From positions 4,712,001 to 4,776,000 of the forward strand of contig NZ_CP026652.1 of NCBI RefSeq assembly GCF_002946835.1: a stretch of DNA of 64,000 bases, read 5' to 3'. Shown one piece after another: positions 33,781 to 43,602 of this stretch (its first letter is position 1; the number at the start of each line of letters is the position of its first letter). Both the position numbers and the translations under genes were made by a program. The DNA is from Streptomyces dengpaensis. Its GTDB lineage: Bacteria > Actinomycetota > Actinomycetes > Streptomycetales > Streptomycetaceae. A model generated the notes under the pieces. It made no database searches. It worked only from the letters and a program-made list of their open reading frames with translations, and had not been told where the DNA came from.

Positions 33781-35544
33781 ATGAGTGTGGACACCAGAAC
33801 ACCCCGCACACCCACGGGGGACCGCTCGTCGGGATTCGACGACGCTCCCGCGCTGAGCATGGTGAAGGTGCCGAGCGATCCGGCGCAGGTCATCGTCAAT
33901 CATGCGAGCTTCCGCGTGCAGCTAGGCGCCGCGCCGCGGAACCAATCCCCGCGTGTCGCACGGCACTTCAGCTCCACCGACGACAGCACGCGCATCCCCG
34001 CCGTGGGTACGACGGGCAGAGCGGGCGCGGGCGGCGCGGGCAGCACGGCCGGTCCGGGCGGCGCCCGCCGCCGCGCTCCCGTCGTCTGGAGCGGAAAGTC
34101 CGCGCCGGACGACACGGGCGCCCACCGGCTGCTGCAGGCCGTGCGGAGCACGAGCGTGGGCCACGCCCACCCCGCCGACCCCGCGGGCGACCCCGGAGCG
34201 ACCCAGGTCATCCCGCGCATCGACGAACACCACGGCTACGACGGCGACCTGACGGTCGAGACGGTCGAAACGCCCCTCGTCGGCAGCCAGCGCACCCCCG
34301 ACTCCGGTCGGATCCGCCTGCTGCCGCAGATGCGCAGTGTGGACAGCGTGTACGACGAACCGGCCTACGGGGGCGGGGAGTTCGACGACTTCGAGGACAC
34401 CGGGGACATCGGGGCCATCGGGGAGGAGGACTTCGAGGAAGGGGACGGCGAGGCGTCCGCCACGCGGCACGGCGGCACACTGACATCAGCAGCCACCGCG
34501 ACAGGTGTCCGGCACGCCTACTACCCCGGCCGCCGCATGAGCCTCGGCGTCGTGCTGCTCCCGCTGCGCGTCTTCCTCGGGTTCATCTCCATCTACGCCG
34601 GCATGGGCAAGCTCTGCGACCCCCTCTACTTCGACGGCGGCAAACGCGGCTCCATGGTGCAGTGGCTCAACACACTGCACCCCTGGGAAGTCGCCGAACC
34701 ACTGCGCCAGTTCGCGCTCCAGCACCCGGTCGGCGCCGGGCTCGTCATCGCCTTCCTCCAGGTCATCGTCGGCGTCCTCACCGTCCTCGGCCTGTGGCAG
34801 CGGGTCGCCGCGGTCGTCGGGGCGATGCTGTCGGCCGCCCTCATCGTCACCGTCAGCTGGAAGACGGTGCCCGCCTACGACGCGCCCGACATCATCTACC
34901 TCGCCGCCTGGTCCCCGCTGATCATCGCGGGCGCCCCCGTCTACTCCCTCGACGGACGCCTCGCGGGCGAGGCCTGGCGCCGGCTCGGGCCGCGCGCCGA
35001 CATCTGGGAGCTGCGGGGGCGTGTGCTGCGCCGCGGCGCGCTCATGTCGGCCATCGTCGTCGGCCTCACGCTGCTCCTCGGCTCGCTCCTCGGCGGCGCC
35101 GTCCGCGATGCCGACCGCGTGGTCGTCCCCGGACCGGGCGAGGCCCCGCGCAACGAACTGCCGGGCTCCCCGCTCCCCGAGACCCCCGGCAAGAACCAGC
35201 AGAAGACCACCACCCCGTCGGCCTCCGCCGAGGCGCCCACCCAGGGCAGCTCCTCGTCCCCGACAGGCGTGGCCACCACGCCGGGCGAGGTGCACGAGAC
35301 CGGCTCGGTCAGCAGCGGGCCCAGCCAGACCCAGGGCACCGGCCAGGCGCCGCCCCAGCAGTCCTCACCGGCGAACCAGGCCCCGACCACCAGCGCGGGC
35401 CCGACGTCCAGCGGCGGCACGGCGACCGGCGGCTCCACGGGCGGCTCGACCGGCGGGTCGACCGGCGGGTCGACGGGCGGCGGCTCCGGTGACGACGGCT
35501 CCGGCGGCGGGGAGCCGGGGCTGGTGGGCGGCCTGCTGGGCTGA
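33781..35544 (+). CDS. DoxX-family membrane protein with long disordered tails
   Basis: 587 residues. The first 235 are polar, low-complexity and probably cytoplasmic. A DoxX-type membrane domain with four to five helices spans about 250-430 (LPLRVFLGFISIYAGMGKL, later LIIAGAPVYSLDGRLAGEAW). The C-terminus is Ser/Thr/Gly/Pro-rich, with four GGST repeats. DoxX proteins are linked to redox and respiratory membrane complexes; no specific reaction is known. It sits alone between hairpins. Confidence 0.82.
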   Translation: MSVDTRTPRTPTGDRSSGFDDAPALSMVKVPSDPAQVIVNHASFRVQLGAAPRNQSPRVARHFSSTDDSTRIPAVGTTGRAGAGGAGSTAGPGGARRRAPVVWSGKSAPDDTGAHRLLQAVRSTSVGHAHPADPAGDPGATQVIPRIDEHHGYDGDLTVETVETPLVGSQRTPDSGRIRLLPQMRSVDSVYDEPAYGGGEFDDFEDTGDIGAIGEEDFEEGDGEASATRHGGTLTSAATATGVRHAYYPGRRMSLGVVLLPLRVFLGFISIYAGMGKLCDPLYFDGGKRGSMVQWLNTLHPWEVAEPLRQFALQHPVGAGLVIAFLQVIVGVLTVLGLWQRVAAVVGAMLSAALIVTVSWKTVPAYDAPDIIYLAAWSPLIIAGAPVYSLDGRLAGEAWRRLGPRADIWELRGRVLRRGALMSAIVVGLTLLLGSLLGGAVRDADRVVVPGPGEAPRNELPGSPLPETPGKNQQKTTTPSASAEAPTQGSSSSPTGVATTPGEVHETGSVSSGPSQTQGTGQAPPQQSSPANQAPTTSAGPTSSGGTATGGSTGGSTGGSTGGSTGGGSGDDGSGGGEPGLVGGLLG

Positions 35545-35657
35545 CACGTTCACCGGACGACCGGCGCGTAACGGCGTTCGGTGAACGACGGGCGCGTAAC
35601 GGCGTTCACCGACCGGCTGGCGCGCACGACGTTCACCGACCGGCGGGTACGAGGACG

Positions 35658-35686
35658 GGGCCCCGCACGATCACCGTGCGGGGCCC
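35658..35686. terminator. Perfect 12-bp hairpin
   Basis: GGGCCCCGCACG, ATCAC, CGTGCGGGGCCC, between the DoxX gene and the convergent nucleotidyltransferase. Just before it, copies of CGTTCACCG occur at 35548, 35603 and 35630. Confidence 0.8.
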
Positions 35687-35761
35687 ATCGTCGTACGAGC
35701 GCGAAAGGCTCCTCAGCGCCGCCAGCAGCAGTCTGCGCCGCTCAACGCCCCAGCGCGCCGC

Positions 35762-36493
35762 TCAACGCCCCAGCGTCGCGAGCTCCTTCGCCGCCTCCCG
35801 CAGGTCCTTCGCCGTGTCGATGGCGCGCCAGTACGCGCCCTGGGGGATCGGGAAGCCGGCCAGGCGGCGTTCGCGGGCGAGGCGCGGGAACGTGGTGCGC
35901 TCGTGGTCGCCGCGCTCGGGGAGCAGACCGGCGAACTCGGGGGAGAAGACGTAGACGCCCGCGTTGATCTCGTACGTCGTCGGCGGGGCCTCGATGAAGT
36001 CGGTGATGTGGCCGAAGCCGTCCGTCTGGACGGCGCCCCACGGGATGCGGGGGCGGGCGAGGGCGAGGGTCGCGACCGCGTCGCGCTCGGTGTGGAAGTC
36101 CGCCATGTCGCGCAGCGAGAAACGGGTCCAGATGTCGCCGTTCGTCGCGTACCACGGCTGGTCGGGGTGGGGGAGGTGCGCGGCGGCGTACTTGAGGCCG
36201 CCGCCGCGGCCGAGGGGCTCCGTCTCGATGACCGTCGTGACACGGACGGGCAGGTCGGCCGACTCCAGCCACGTCTGGAGGACCTCGGCGAGGTGGCCGC
36301 AGGAGACGACGACGTCGGTCACGCCCTCTTCGGCGAGCCAGTTCAGCTGGTGGCCGATGATGGGGGTCCCGGTGCCGGGGATCTCGACCATCGGCTTCGG
36401 CCGGTCGTCGGTGTACGGACGCAGCCGGGAGCCCTGGCCGCCGGCCAGGATGACGGCTTGAACGGGGCGCGACGCGGCGTTCGGATCGGTCAT
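35762..36493 (-). CDS. Sugar-1-phosphate nucleotidyltransferase
   Basis: 243 residues. N-terminal signature VILAGGQGSRLRPYTDDRPKPM binds the NTP, split here as LAGGQGSRLRPYT and RPKPM; NGDIWTRF holds the metal-binding Asp, and EINAGVYVFSPEF is the late conserved strand. It is the short single-domain form like mannose-1-phosphate guanylyltransferases (RmlA/RfbA-like fold). Sugar and nucleotide are not certain. The ATG at MTDPNAASRPV was chosen over a longer frame lacking similarity. Confidence 0.85.
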   Translation of the reverse strand: MTDPNAASRPVQAVILAGGQGSRLRPYTDDRPKPMVEIPGTGTPIIGHQLNWLAEEGVTDVVVSCGHLAEVLQTWLESADLPVRVTTVIETEPLGRGGGLKYAAAHLPHPDQPWYATNGDIWTRFSLRDMADFHTERDAVATLALARPRIPWGAVQTDGFGHITDFIEAPPTTYEINAGVYVFSPEFAGLLPERGDHERTTFPRLARERRLAGFPIPQGAYWRAIDTAKDLREAAKELATLGR

Positions 36494-36608
36494 GCCCGAA
36501 CTGTACGTGGCGCCCCGCTCGCGGCTTCTGGCGGCAACCGTTCCTTGATCGGCCGCTGCCCGACGGCCCGGAGGAGCGTGGCCCGGAAGCCCGTGGCGCC
36601 GGTGTGGC

Positions 36609-37058
36609 TCAGGAGTGCGTGGTGGCCACCCCGGAGGCGAAGGACGTGTCGCAGACGGGGCGGGCGAAGGACTGGGCACGCGTCGGGCCGTATGCGCGGA
36701 CCGCGGCACGGCCCAGGGCGCGGGCGATGGACGCGCAGTGCTTCGCGAGCGACGGACGCCCGTTCACCGCCTCCTGGAGGTGGGTGAGCGCGACACCCGG
36801 GTTCTTCTCCTGGAGCTCCAGCAGGAGTTTGTCGCGCAGGACGTCCTGCGGAGCGCGGGAGACGGCGCGCTCGGAGAGGTCTCGGGAGGACGCGGCGAGC
36901 ACCGAGTTCGAGGTGTTCCCCGACCAGTTGACTCGGGTGACCGCGAGGGTCCCGGAGAGCACCAGGACGACAGGCAGAACGAGGGCGAGGGTGCGGCCGA
37001 TCCGGCGGGCGGGGCCACGGCCACGCCGGGTCCGTTGGTTAGCGGTGGAGTGCTTCAC
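36609..37058 (-). CDS. Hypothetical single-pass membrane protein
   Basis: 149 residues. A basic N-terminus (RTRRGRGPARRIGR) precedes one transmembrane helix (about 23-42); the outer part is helical and holds two Cys (HCASIARALG and VCDTSFA) that could form a disulfide. This is found beside msiK in Streptomyces, with no known role. Confidence 0.72.
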   Translation of the reverse strand: MKHSTANQRTRRGRGPARRIGRTLALVLPVVLVLSGTLAVTRVNWSGNTSNSVLAASSRDLSERAVSRAPQDVLRDKLLLELQEKNPGVALTHLQEAVNGRPSLAKHCASIARALGRAAVRAYGPTRAQSFARPVCDTSFASGVATTHS

Positions 37059-37196
37059 GCGAGTGAGGGTAGCGCGGGGTAATGATTTGGCGACATTTAG
37101 TCACCTGTTCGGGGGATGGGGAAGCGACGGTTTTGGGGTAGTGCATTGACGCACACGTATCGAAATGCCCGGTCTGCCGGGGTATTTGTCGACAAC

Positions 37197-37232
37197 GAAG
37201 AGGGCCCCGCAGCAGGCTGCGGGGCCCTCTTC
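37197..37232. terminator. Perfect 16-bp hairpin
   Basis: GAAGAGGGCCCCGCAG, CAGG, and complement. It lies 55 bp past the stop of msiK on the minus strand. Confidence 0.85.
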
Positions 37233-37286
37233 GTCAACTTGGGTGAATTCACCCGCTACGGGGGGTTGAACCCCTCGCGGGGTGGC

Positions 37287-38423
<1,137 letters not shown>

Positions 38424-38505
38424 GATGAATGGACCCCTTCTACCGGCAGGAACGTGCCGGACGATCCGTTGTGGAAGGTGGTGAGCCACTCCGGGGTGAC
38501 CCCGT

Positions 38506-38521
38506 AGTGGTTTAGTCCACA
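38506..38521. promoter_or_regulatory. dre-like (DasR-type) palindrome upstream of msiK
   Basis: AGTGGTTTAGTCCACA matches 13 of 16 positions of the DasR site ACTGGTCTAGACCACT. A similar element stands between nagK and the solute-binding gene at 60797. Binding would link the shared sugar ATPase to GlcNAc control. Confidence 0.45.
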
Positions 38522-38666
38522 TGGGTGAACTGGGTCAGGACGGTACCTGGCATTCATGCGGTCTGTCAGTAGTTCGGGGCGGGTGAAGTTCGCGGAAATT
38601 TTCGACAGGGGCCCGCCGCGACGTGGGTAGACTGCACGGGCACGCACGCGGCATGCGCACGTGCAG

Positions 38667-38740
38667 GCCTCCTTAGCTCAGCTGGTCAGAGCGCCGCTCT
38701 TGTAAAGCGAAGGTCGTCGGTTCGAATCCGACAGGGGGCT
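38667..38740 (+). tRNA. tRNA-Thr (anticodon TGT)
   Basis: Full cloverleaf: acceptor GCCTCCT with AGGGGGC, D arm GCTC-AGCTGGTCA-GAGC, anticodon loop CTTGTAA with TGT at 38701-38703, variable AGGTC, T arm GTCGG-TTCGAAT-CCGAC and discriminator T. The outermost anticodon-stem pair is a C-A mismatch. No encoded CCA. It stands alone and is followed by a hairpin with a T-run. Confidence 0.96.
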
Positions 38741-38745
38741 CCTCG

Positions 38746-38778
38746 AAGCCCAGGTCGGATCCTCCGGCCTGGGCTTTT
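38746..38778 (+). terminator. Terminator of the tRNA gene
   Basis: AAGCCCAGG pairs with CCTGGGCTT, followed by TT. It begins 5 bp after the tRNA. Confidence 0.8.
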
Positions 38779-38800
38779 ACGTTGCTCGGTGTGGGCTTTC

Positions 38801-39280
38801 TCACGCCGTGGCGGCCAGCTTTGTCAGTGCCTCGTCCGTCAGGCGGTACACCGTCCACTCGTCCTGCGGCCGGGCGCCCAGGGCCTCGTAGAAGTCGATC
38901 GTCGGGCGGTTCCAGTTCAGGACGGACCACTCGAGGCGCTGGTAGCCGCGTTCCGCGCAGATTCGCGCCAGTTCCGCCAGGAGGGCCTTGCCGTGGCCGG
39001 CGCCGCGGGCGGTGGGGCGTACGTACAGGTCTTCCAGGTAGATGCCGTGGACGCCGCGCCAGGTGGAGAAGTTCAGGAACCACAGGGCGAAGCCGACCAG
39101 CTCGCCCGTGGTGTCGTCCACGGCTATGTGCGCGTACGCCGCCGGGTGCTCGCCGAAGAGTGCCTCCCGCAGTTGCTCCGGGGTGGCCTTCGCCTCGTGC
39201 GGGGCCTTCTCGTAGTCGGCGAGTTCGCAGATCAGGGTGTGGATGACGGGGATGTCGGCGGGGGTCGCGGTGCGAATCAT
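38801..39280 (-). CDS. GNAT N-acetyltransferase, diamine-acetyltransferase type
   Basis: 159 residues, one GNAT domain. LEDLYVRPTARGAGHGKALL carries the acetyl-CoA loop, and WNRPTIDFYEALGARPQDEW the last motif. The start IRTATPADIPVIHTLICELA and overall form match spermidine/diamine acetyltransferase-like proteins (SSAT family). The next gene on the same strand lies only 9 bp upstream of its start and could be co-transcribed. Confidence 0.85.
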   Translation of the reverse strand: MIRTATPADIPVIHTLICELADYEKAPHEAKATPEQLREALFGEHPAAYAHIAVDDTTGELVGFALWFLNFSTWRGVHGIYLEDLYVRPTARGAGHGKALLAELARICAERGYQRLEWSVLNWNRPTIDFYEALGARPQDEWTVYRLTDEALTKLAATA

Positions 39281-39289
39281 GGGGGGAGG

Positions 39290-40177
39290 TTAGGTCATGC
39301 CGTCCCGCAGGCGGCGGGCGATTTCCAGGTGGGCCGGGACCGGGGGACGGCCCTCCTCGATCTGCCAGAGCGAGTTCTGCAGCACCCGGCCCAGTGTCCA
39401 GGCGTGGGCCCGGTCCCGGTCCAGCCCGAGCACCTCCGTCATGGCGTCGAACCGCCACCGGACCTCGTCCGCGTCGAAGCGGTTCCACAGTGCCGGGAAG
39501 AGGTCGAAGCCGGGGTCGCCCGCGAGCGGCTTGGGGTCGATGGCGAGCCAGGGCGCGCGGCCGGAGGCGAGGACGTTCTCGAAGTGCAGGTCCCAGTGCA
39601 GCAGCCGGTCGCCGGGTTCGCCGACGACCTCGCGCACCGCTGCCGCGCAGTCCGCGAGCAGCCGGCGCTCGGCCGGGCTCGGGACGCGGGGCAGTGCCGT
39701 CGCGGTGCGGTTCACCAGGCTCACCGCGATGTCGCCGAGGCGCCGCAGCCCCGCCGGGGCCTGGACGGCGGTCAGCCGGGCCAGCAGCCGGGCTACGACC
39801 ACCGTGGCCTGGCGGGAGTCGGGCAGGCGGGCCAACAGCCGTTCCGAGTCGAGGCGTTCGAGCAGCAGTGTGCCCGTCTCGTCGTCGGACTCCAGCAGCC
39901 GTACGGCCCCGTCGCCGTTCCAGACCCGCAGCGCGACCGGTTCGCCCACGGTCTCCTCGTCGACGTCCTGGAGCTTGAGCGCGGCCCGCGTCCCGTCGGC
40001 CCGCAGCACGGGCAGGACCAGGGCGCAGCGGCCGTCCATCGATGGCCCGTCCGGCCGCAGTTCCCAGCGTTCCAGGAACCGCGCGGCCCGCTCCGGGAGT
40101 TCGGCGATGAAGGCCCGTCCCGCCTCCCCGCCGTACCGCTTGTGCCGGGCAATGAGCTCGTCCGGGATGTCGATCAC
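39290..40177 (-). CDS. Aminoglycoside phosphotransferase-family kinase
   Basis: 295 residues from GTG (VIDIPDELIARHKRYGG). Brenner motif LLHWDLHFENVL and metal motif LAIDPKPLAGDPGFDLFPAL are intact. This is the APH(6)/hydroxyurea phosphotransferase-like branch (the LLHWDLHxxNVL form is typical). An ATG 12 codons upstream would overlap the divergent rhomboid-like start, so GTG is preferred. Substrate unknown; it may modify an aminoglycoside-like compound. Confidence 0.85.
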   Translation of the reverse strand: MIDIPDELIARHKRYGGEAGRAFIAELPERAARFLERWELRPDGPSMDGRCALVLPVLRADGTRAALKLQDVDEETVGEPVALRVWNGDGAVRLLESDDETGTLLLERLDSERLLARLPDSRQATVVVARLLARLTAVQAPAGLRRLGDIAVSLVNRTATALPRVPSPAERRLLADCAAAVREVVGEPGDRLLHWDLHFENVLASGRAPWLAIDPKPLAGDPGFDLFPALWNRFDADEVRWRFDAMTEVLGLDRDRAHAWTLGRVLQNSLWQIEEGRPPVPAHLEIARRLRDGMT

Positions 40178-40211
40178 CTGCCGGACCCTACCGGCGTGTG
40201 TGAATCGGCTC

Positions 40212-40865
40212 ATGCGAATTCGGCGGGGTCCAAGCAGGGTGTGGGCGTACGTCCGCAGCGCTCCGGGCACGTACGTCTGGCTGGGCATCCTGTTCGTGAC
40301 GGCGGTGGCGCTGCACCACATGTCGCCGGATTTCGAGCGGGACTTCCTGCGGCAGCACTCGACCAACCTCCACGAGCCGTCGAACAATCCGGTGCGGGTG
40401 CTGATCGCCAGCGCGATGTGGACCGACGGCGGGCACTGGCTGCCGTACGCCGTCCTGTACACCGTCTTCCACGCGCCGGCCGAGCGCTGGCTGGGCACCG
40501 CGCGCTGGTTGCTGGTGTGCGTGGCGGCGCATGTGCTGGCGACGCTGATCCGCGAGGGTGCGGTGCTGTGGGCGGTCCGGCACGGGATGGTGGCCCATGC
40601 GGTGATCAACACGGTGGACATCGGGGTGAGTTACGCGCTGGCCGGCGTGATGGCGGTGCTCACGTACCGGATCGCGGCGCCCTGGCGGTGTCCGTATGCG
40701 GTGGTGCTGCTAGCGGCGTACGGGGTTGCGCCGGCGATCGGGCGCACCTTCACCGATCTCGGGCACTTCACCTCGGTGCTGATCGGTCTGGCCTGCTATC
40801 CGCTGGTCAGGGGCCGTGGAGACGCACGGAATCCGAAGGAGACAGTGGCCGCTCTCAGGGGTTAA
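40212..40865 (+). CDS. Rhomboid-like integral membrane protein
   Basis: 217 residues with six hydrophobic segments. GVSYALAG (138-145, Ser140) is placed like the rhomboid GASG motif, and GHFTSVLIG (His185) like the catalytic His helix; so a Ser-His dyad is possible. The L1 loop is long (residues 40-65). Rhomboids cleave transmembrane helices. Whether this member is active is uncertain because the Gly after Ser is replaced by Tyr. The gene is divergent from the phosphotransferase and 10 bp before the flavoprotein gene. Confidence 0.7.
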   Translation: MRIRRGPSRVWAYVRSAPGTYVWLGILFVTAVALHHMSPDFERDFLRQHSTNLHEPSNNPVRVLIASAMWTDGGHWLPYAVLYTVFHAPAERWLGTARWLLVCVAAHVLATLIREGAVLWAVRHGMVAHAVINTVDIGVSYALAGVMAVLTYRIAAPWRCPYAVVLLAAYGVAPAIGRTFTDLGHFTSVLIGLACYPLVRGRGDARNPKETVAALRG

Positions 40866-40875
40866 CGTCGCGGCC

Positions 40876-42273
40876 ATGAGCAGCAGTACCGTCAACGGCG
40901 GCATCTCCTTCTGGTACGCGGACGACGGTCTGCCCGGGACGCGGGAGCCGCTGCCCGGTGACGGGTCCGCCGATGTCGTCATCGTCGGGGGTGGCTACAC
41001 GGGACTGTGGACCGCGTACTACCTGAAGAAGGCGGCCCCCTTCCTCCGTATCCCCGTCCTGGAGCAGAAGTTCTGCGGTTACGGCGCCTCGGGGCGCAAC
41101 GGCGGCTGGCTCTACAACGGCATCGCGGGCCGCGACCGTTATGCGAAGCTGCACGGCCACGAGGCGGCCGTACGCCTCCAGCGGGCCATGAACGAGACGG
41201 TCGGCGAAGTTGTGCGGATCGCGGCCGAGGAGGGCATCGACGCCGGTATCCACCAGGGCGGTGTCCTCGAAGTGGCGTACACGCCCGCCCAGTTGGCGCG
41301 GCTCAAGGCCTTTCATGCGCATGAGGTGTCGTACGGCGAGAAGGACCGCGAGCTGTACGGCGCCCGGGAGACCGCCGAGCGGATCCGCGTCGCGGACGCG
41401 GTCGGCTCGACGTGGACTCCGCACGGGGCGCGGCTGCACCCGGTGAAGCTGGTGAAGGGCCTCGCGGCGGCCGTCGAGGCGCTGGGTGTGACGATCCACG
41501 AGCAGACGCCGGTCACGGAGATCCGTCCGAAGCACGCGGTCACGCCGTACGGGACGGTCCGCGCGCCGTACGTGCTGCGCTGCACGGAGGGCTTCACCGC
41601 GAACCTCAAGGGGCAGAAGCGCACCTGGCTGCCCATGAACTCGTCGATGATCGCGACGGAGCCGCTGACGGCCGAGCAGTGGGAGACCATCGGCTGGGAG
41701 GGCCGGGAGACGCTCGGCGACATGGCCCACGCGTACATGTACGCCCAGCGCACCGCCGACGACCGCATCGCACTCGGCGGCCGTGGAGTCCCGTACCGCT
41801 TCGGCTCGCGCACCGACAACGACGGCCGTACGCAGCCGGCGACCGTCGAGGCGTTGCACGAGATCCTCGTCCGTTTCTTCCCGTCCCTGGCGGGAGTGCG
41901 GGTGGCGCACGCCTGGTCGGGCGTCCTCGGTGTGCCGCGCGACTGGTGCGCCACGGTGACCCTGGACCGCTCGACGGGCCTCGGCTGGGCGGGCGGCTAC
42001 GTCGGTTCCGGTGTCGCCACGGCCAACCTCGCCGCGCGGACGCTGCGTGATCTGGTCCAGCAGGACTCCGGGCAGGCGGGTGCGACCGAGCTGACCGGTC
42101 TTCCGTGGGTCAACCACGAGGTCCGCAAGTGGGAGCCGGAGCCGCTGCGTTGGCTCGGTGTGCACGGGATGTACGCGACGTACCGGACGGCGGACCGCCG
42201 CGAACTGACCACGCACAGCGCGGAGTCGTCGCGGCTCGCGCGGGTGGCGGACCGGGTGGCCGGGCGTTCCTAG
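40876..42273 (+). CDS. FAD-dependent amine/amino-acid oxidase (DAO family)
   Basis: 465 residues. FAD-binding VVIVGGGYTGLWTAYYLKK near 33-51, then GYGASGRNGGWLYNG typical of gamma-glutamylputrescine oxidase/PuuB-like DAO proteins. The C-terminal GWAGGYVGSGVATANLAART closes the FAD site. It oxidises a primary or secondary amine with O2. The ATG at MSSSTVNGGIS follows the end of the rhomboid-like gene by 10 bp. Exact substrate unknown. Confidence 0.87.
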   Translation: MSSSTVNGGISFWYADDGLPGTREPLPGDGSADVVIVGGGYTGLWTAYYLKKAAPFLRIPVLEQKFCGYGASGRNGGWLYNGIAGRDRYAKLHGHEAAVRLQRAMNETVGEVVRIAAEEGIDAGIHQGGVLEVAYTPAQLARLKAFHAHEVSYGEKDRELYGARETAERIRVADAVGSTWTPHGARLHPVKLVKGLAAAVEALGVTIHEQTPVTEIRPKHAVTPYGTVRAPYVLRCTEGFTANLKGQKRTWLPMNSSMIATEPLTAEQWETIGWEGRETLGDMAHAYMYAQRTADDRIALGGRGVPYRFGSRTDNDGRTQPATVEALHEILVRFFPSLAGVRVAHAWSGVLGVPRDWCATVTLDRSTGLGWAGGYVGSGVATANLAARTLRDLVQQDSGQAGATELTGLPWVNHEVRKWEPEPLRWLGVHGMYATYRTADRRELTTHSAESSRLARVADRVAGRS

Positions 42274-42496
42274 CGCGGAGCATCGCCGAAGTGCGGACAC
42301 GGAGCGTATCGACGAGGCGCTACAGTCGGTGTGTGCCGGGCGAGAACCAAGTTCGGCGCAGTGCAACACCTTTGTCTTTCAGGGCACACCGGGCAGGTTC
42401 CGTCCCGGCTGGCGTTGATCGCGTCAGACTCTCCCGCTCGTCGAGCGGGCGAGCAGCGTGAGCCAGGAATCTCCCTCGCTTTGCGGGGGCGAGGGT

Positions 42497-43477
42497 TCAA
42501 GGCTCCAGGACCACCTTTCCGATCGTGTTCCGGTTTTCCAGAGCCCGGTGGGCGGCCGCCGCCTCGGCGAGCGGGAAGCGGGTCACGGCAGGGGTGAGGC
42601 GACCGGCGGCCGCCTCGGCGAGGGCGCGCAGTTCCAGGGTGCGTACGGGGTTGGGGCCGCCCGCCTTCCGCAGCATCACCGGGCCGAGCACCTGCTCGGA
42701 CACGCCCTCGACGAGGAACGGCTCGCCGCTCTGGATACCTTCGGCGGACCAGCCGAAGACGACGTGCCGGCCGCCGGGTCCCAGGAAGCCGACCGCGGCG
42801 CGGGCGATGTCGCCGCCGACGCCGTCGAAGACCACGGTGGCCGCTCGGTCTCCGAGGTGGGCGCGGACCTTCTCCGGCCAGCCGGGGTCCTTGTAGTCGA
42901 CGGCGAGGTCCGCGCCGTTCTCGCGGACCCGGGCCACCTTCTCCGGGCCGCCCGCGAGGCCGATCACGGTGGCGCCCGCGTGCCGCGCGTACTGCACGAG
43001 GAGGGTGCCGATGCCGCCCGCGGCCGCGGGCACGACGACCACGGAGTAGTGGCCGAGCTCGGCGAACTGCAGGATCCCCATGGCCGTACGGCCCGTTCCG
43101 ATCATGGCGACGGCCTGCGCGAAGTCCAGGTTCCCGGGGATCTCGTGGAGGCGGTCGACGTCGGTGACGGCCAGTTCGGCGTAGCCTCCGGGCGCGAAGC
43201 CGAGGTGGGCGACGACGCGCTTGCCGAGCCAGAGACCGGCGACGCCCTCGCCGAGGGACTCGACGGTTCCGGAGACCTCACGGCCGGGGATCGTGGGCAG
43301 GGATGTGGGCGCGGGGGCCGGGCCCTGCGTGCCTTCGCGCAGGGCGGCGTCCAGGAGGTGGACGCCGGCCGCGGCCACGGCGATACGGACCTGGCCGGGG
43401 CCCGGCTCGGGATCCTCGGCCTTCTCGTAGGTGAGGTTCTCGGCCGGGCCGAAGGCATGGAGGCGGATGGCATGCAT
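42497..43477 (-). CDS. NADPH:quinone oxidoreductase, MDR superfamily (SoxR-regulon type)
   Basis: 326 residues. MHAIRLHAFGPAENLTYEKA start, Rossmann motif PAAAGGIGTLL and no structural zinc Cys cluster, as in quinone oxidoreductases. S. coelicolor SCO4266, an oxidoreductase controlled by SoxR, is of this type and comes from the same chromosomal neighbourhood. A perfect 18-bp SoxR-type box lies 135-152 bp upstream, in the 3' end of the next gene. The 5' UTR would hold a tandem 18-bp repeat array. Start ATG preceded by TGGGAGCCC. Confidence 0.87.
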   Translation of the reverse strand: MHAIRLHAFGPAENLTYEKAEDPEPGPGQVRIAVAAAGVHLLDAALREGTQGPAPAPTSLPTIPGREVSGTVESLGEGVAGLWLGKRVVAHLGFAPGGYAELAVTDVDRLHEIPGNLDFAQAVAMIGTGRTAMGILQFAELGHYSVVVVPAAAGGIGTLLVQYARHAGATVIGLAGGPEKVARVRENGADLAVDYKDPGWPEKVRAHLGDRAATVVFDGVGGDIARAAVGFLGPGGRHVVFGWSAEGIQSGEPFLVEGVSEQVLGPVMLRKAGGPNPVRTLELRALAEAAAGRLTPAVTRFPLAEAAAAHRALENRNTIGKVVLEP

Positions 43478-43503
43478 GGTGGGCTCCCACTCGTATTGCG
43501 CCG

Positions 43504-43593
43504 GTGTCTCGTCGCGCGCCGGTTTCGTCAGGCGCCGGCGTCTCGTCAGGCGCCGGCGCCTTGTCCTGCGCCGGCGCCTTGTCCTGCGCCGGC
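43504..43593. repeat. Five tandem 18-bp repeats in the oxidoreductase 5' region
   Basis: Units at 43504, 43522, 43540, 43558 and 43576. The last two are identical (GCCTTGTCCTGCGCCGGC), the middle two differ at one base (GTTTCGTCAGGCGCCGGC), and the first is diverged. They fill the space between the SoxR-type promoter and the start codon and contain GCGCCGGC in each of the four clear copies. Confidence 0.85.
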
Positions 43594-43602
43594 GTGGAGC
43601 CC

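Noticed and set aside
38667..38740. tRNA-Thr as the attachment site of an integrated element
   Set aside because: No integrase gene and no repeated 3' tRNA end were found on either side.
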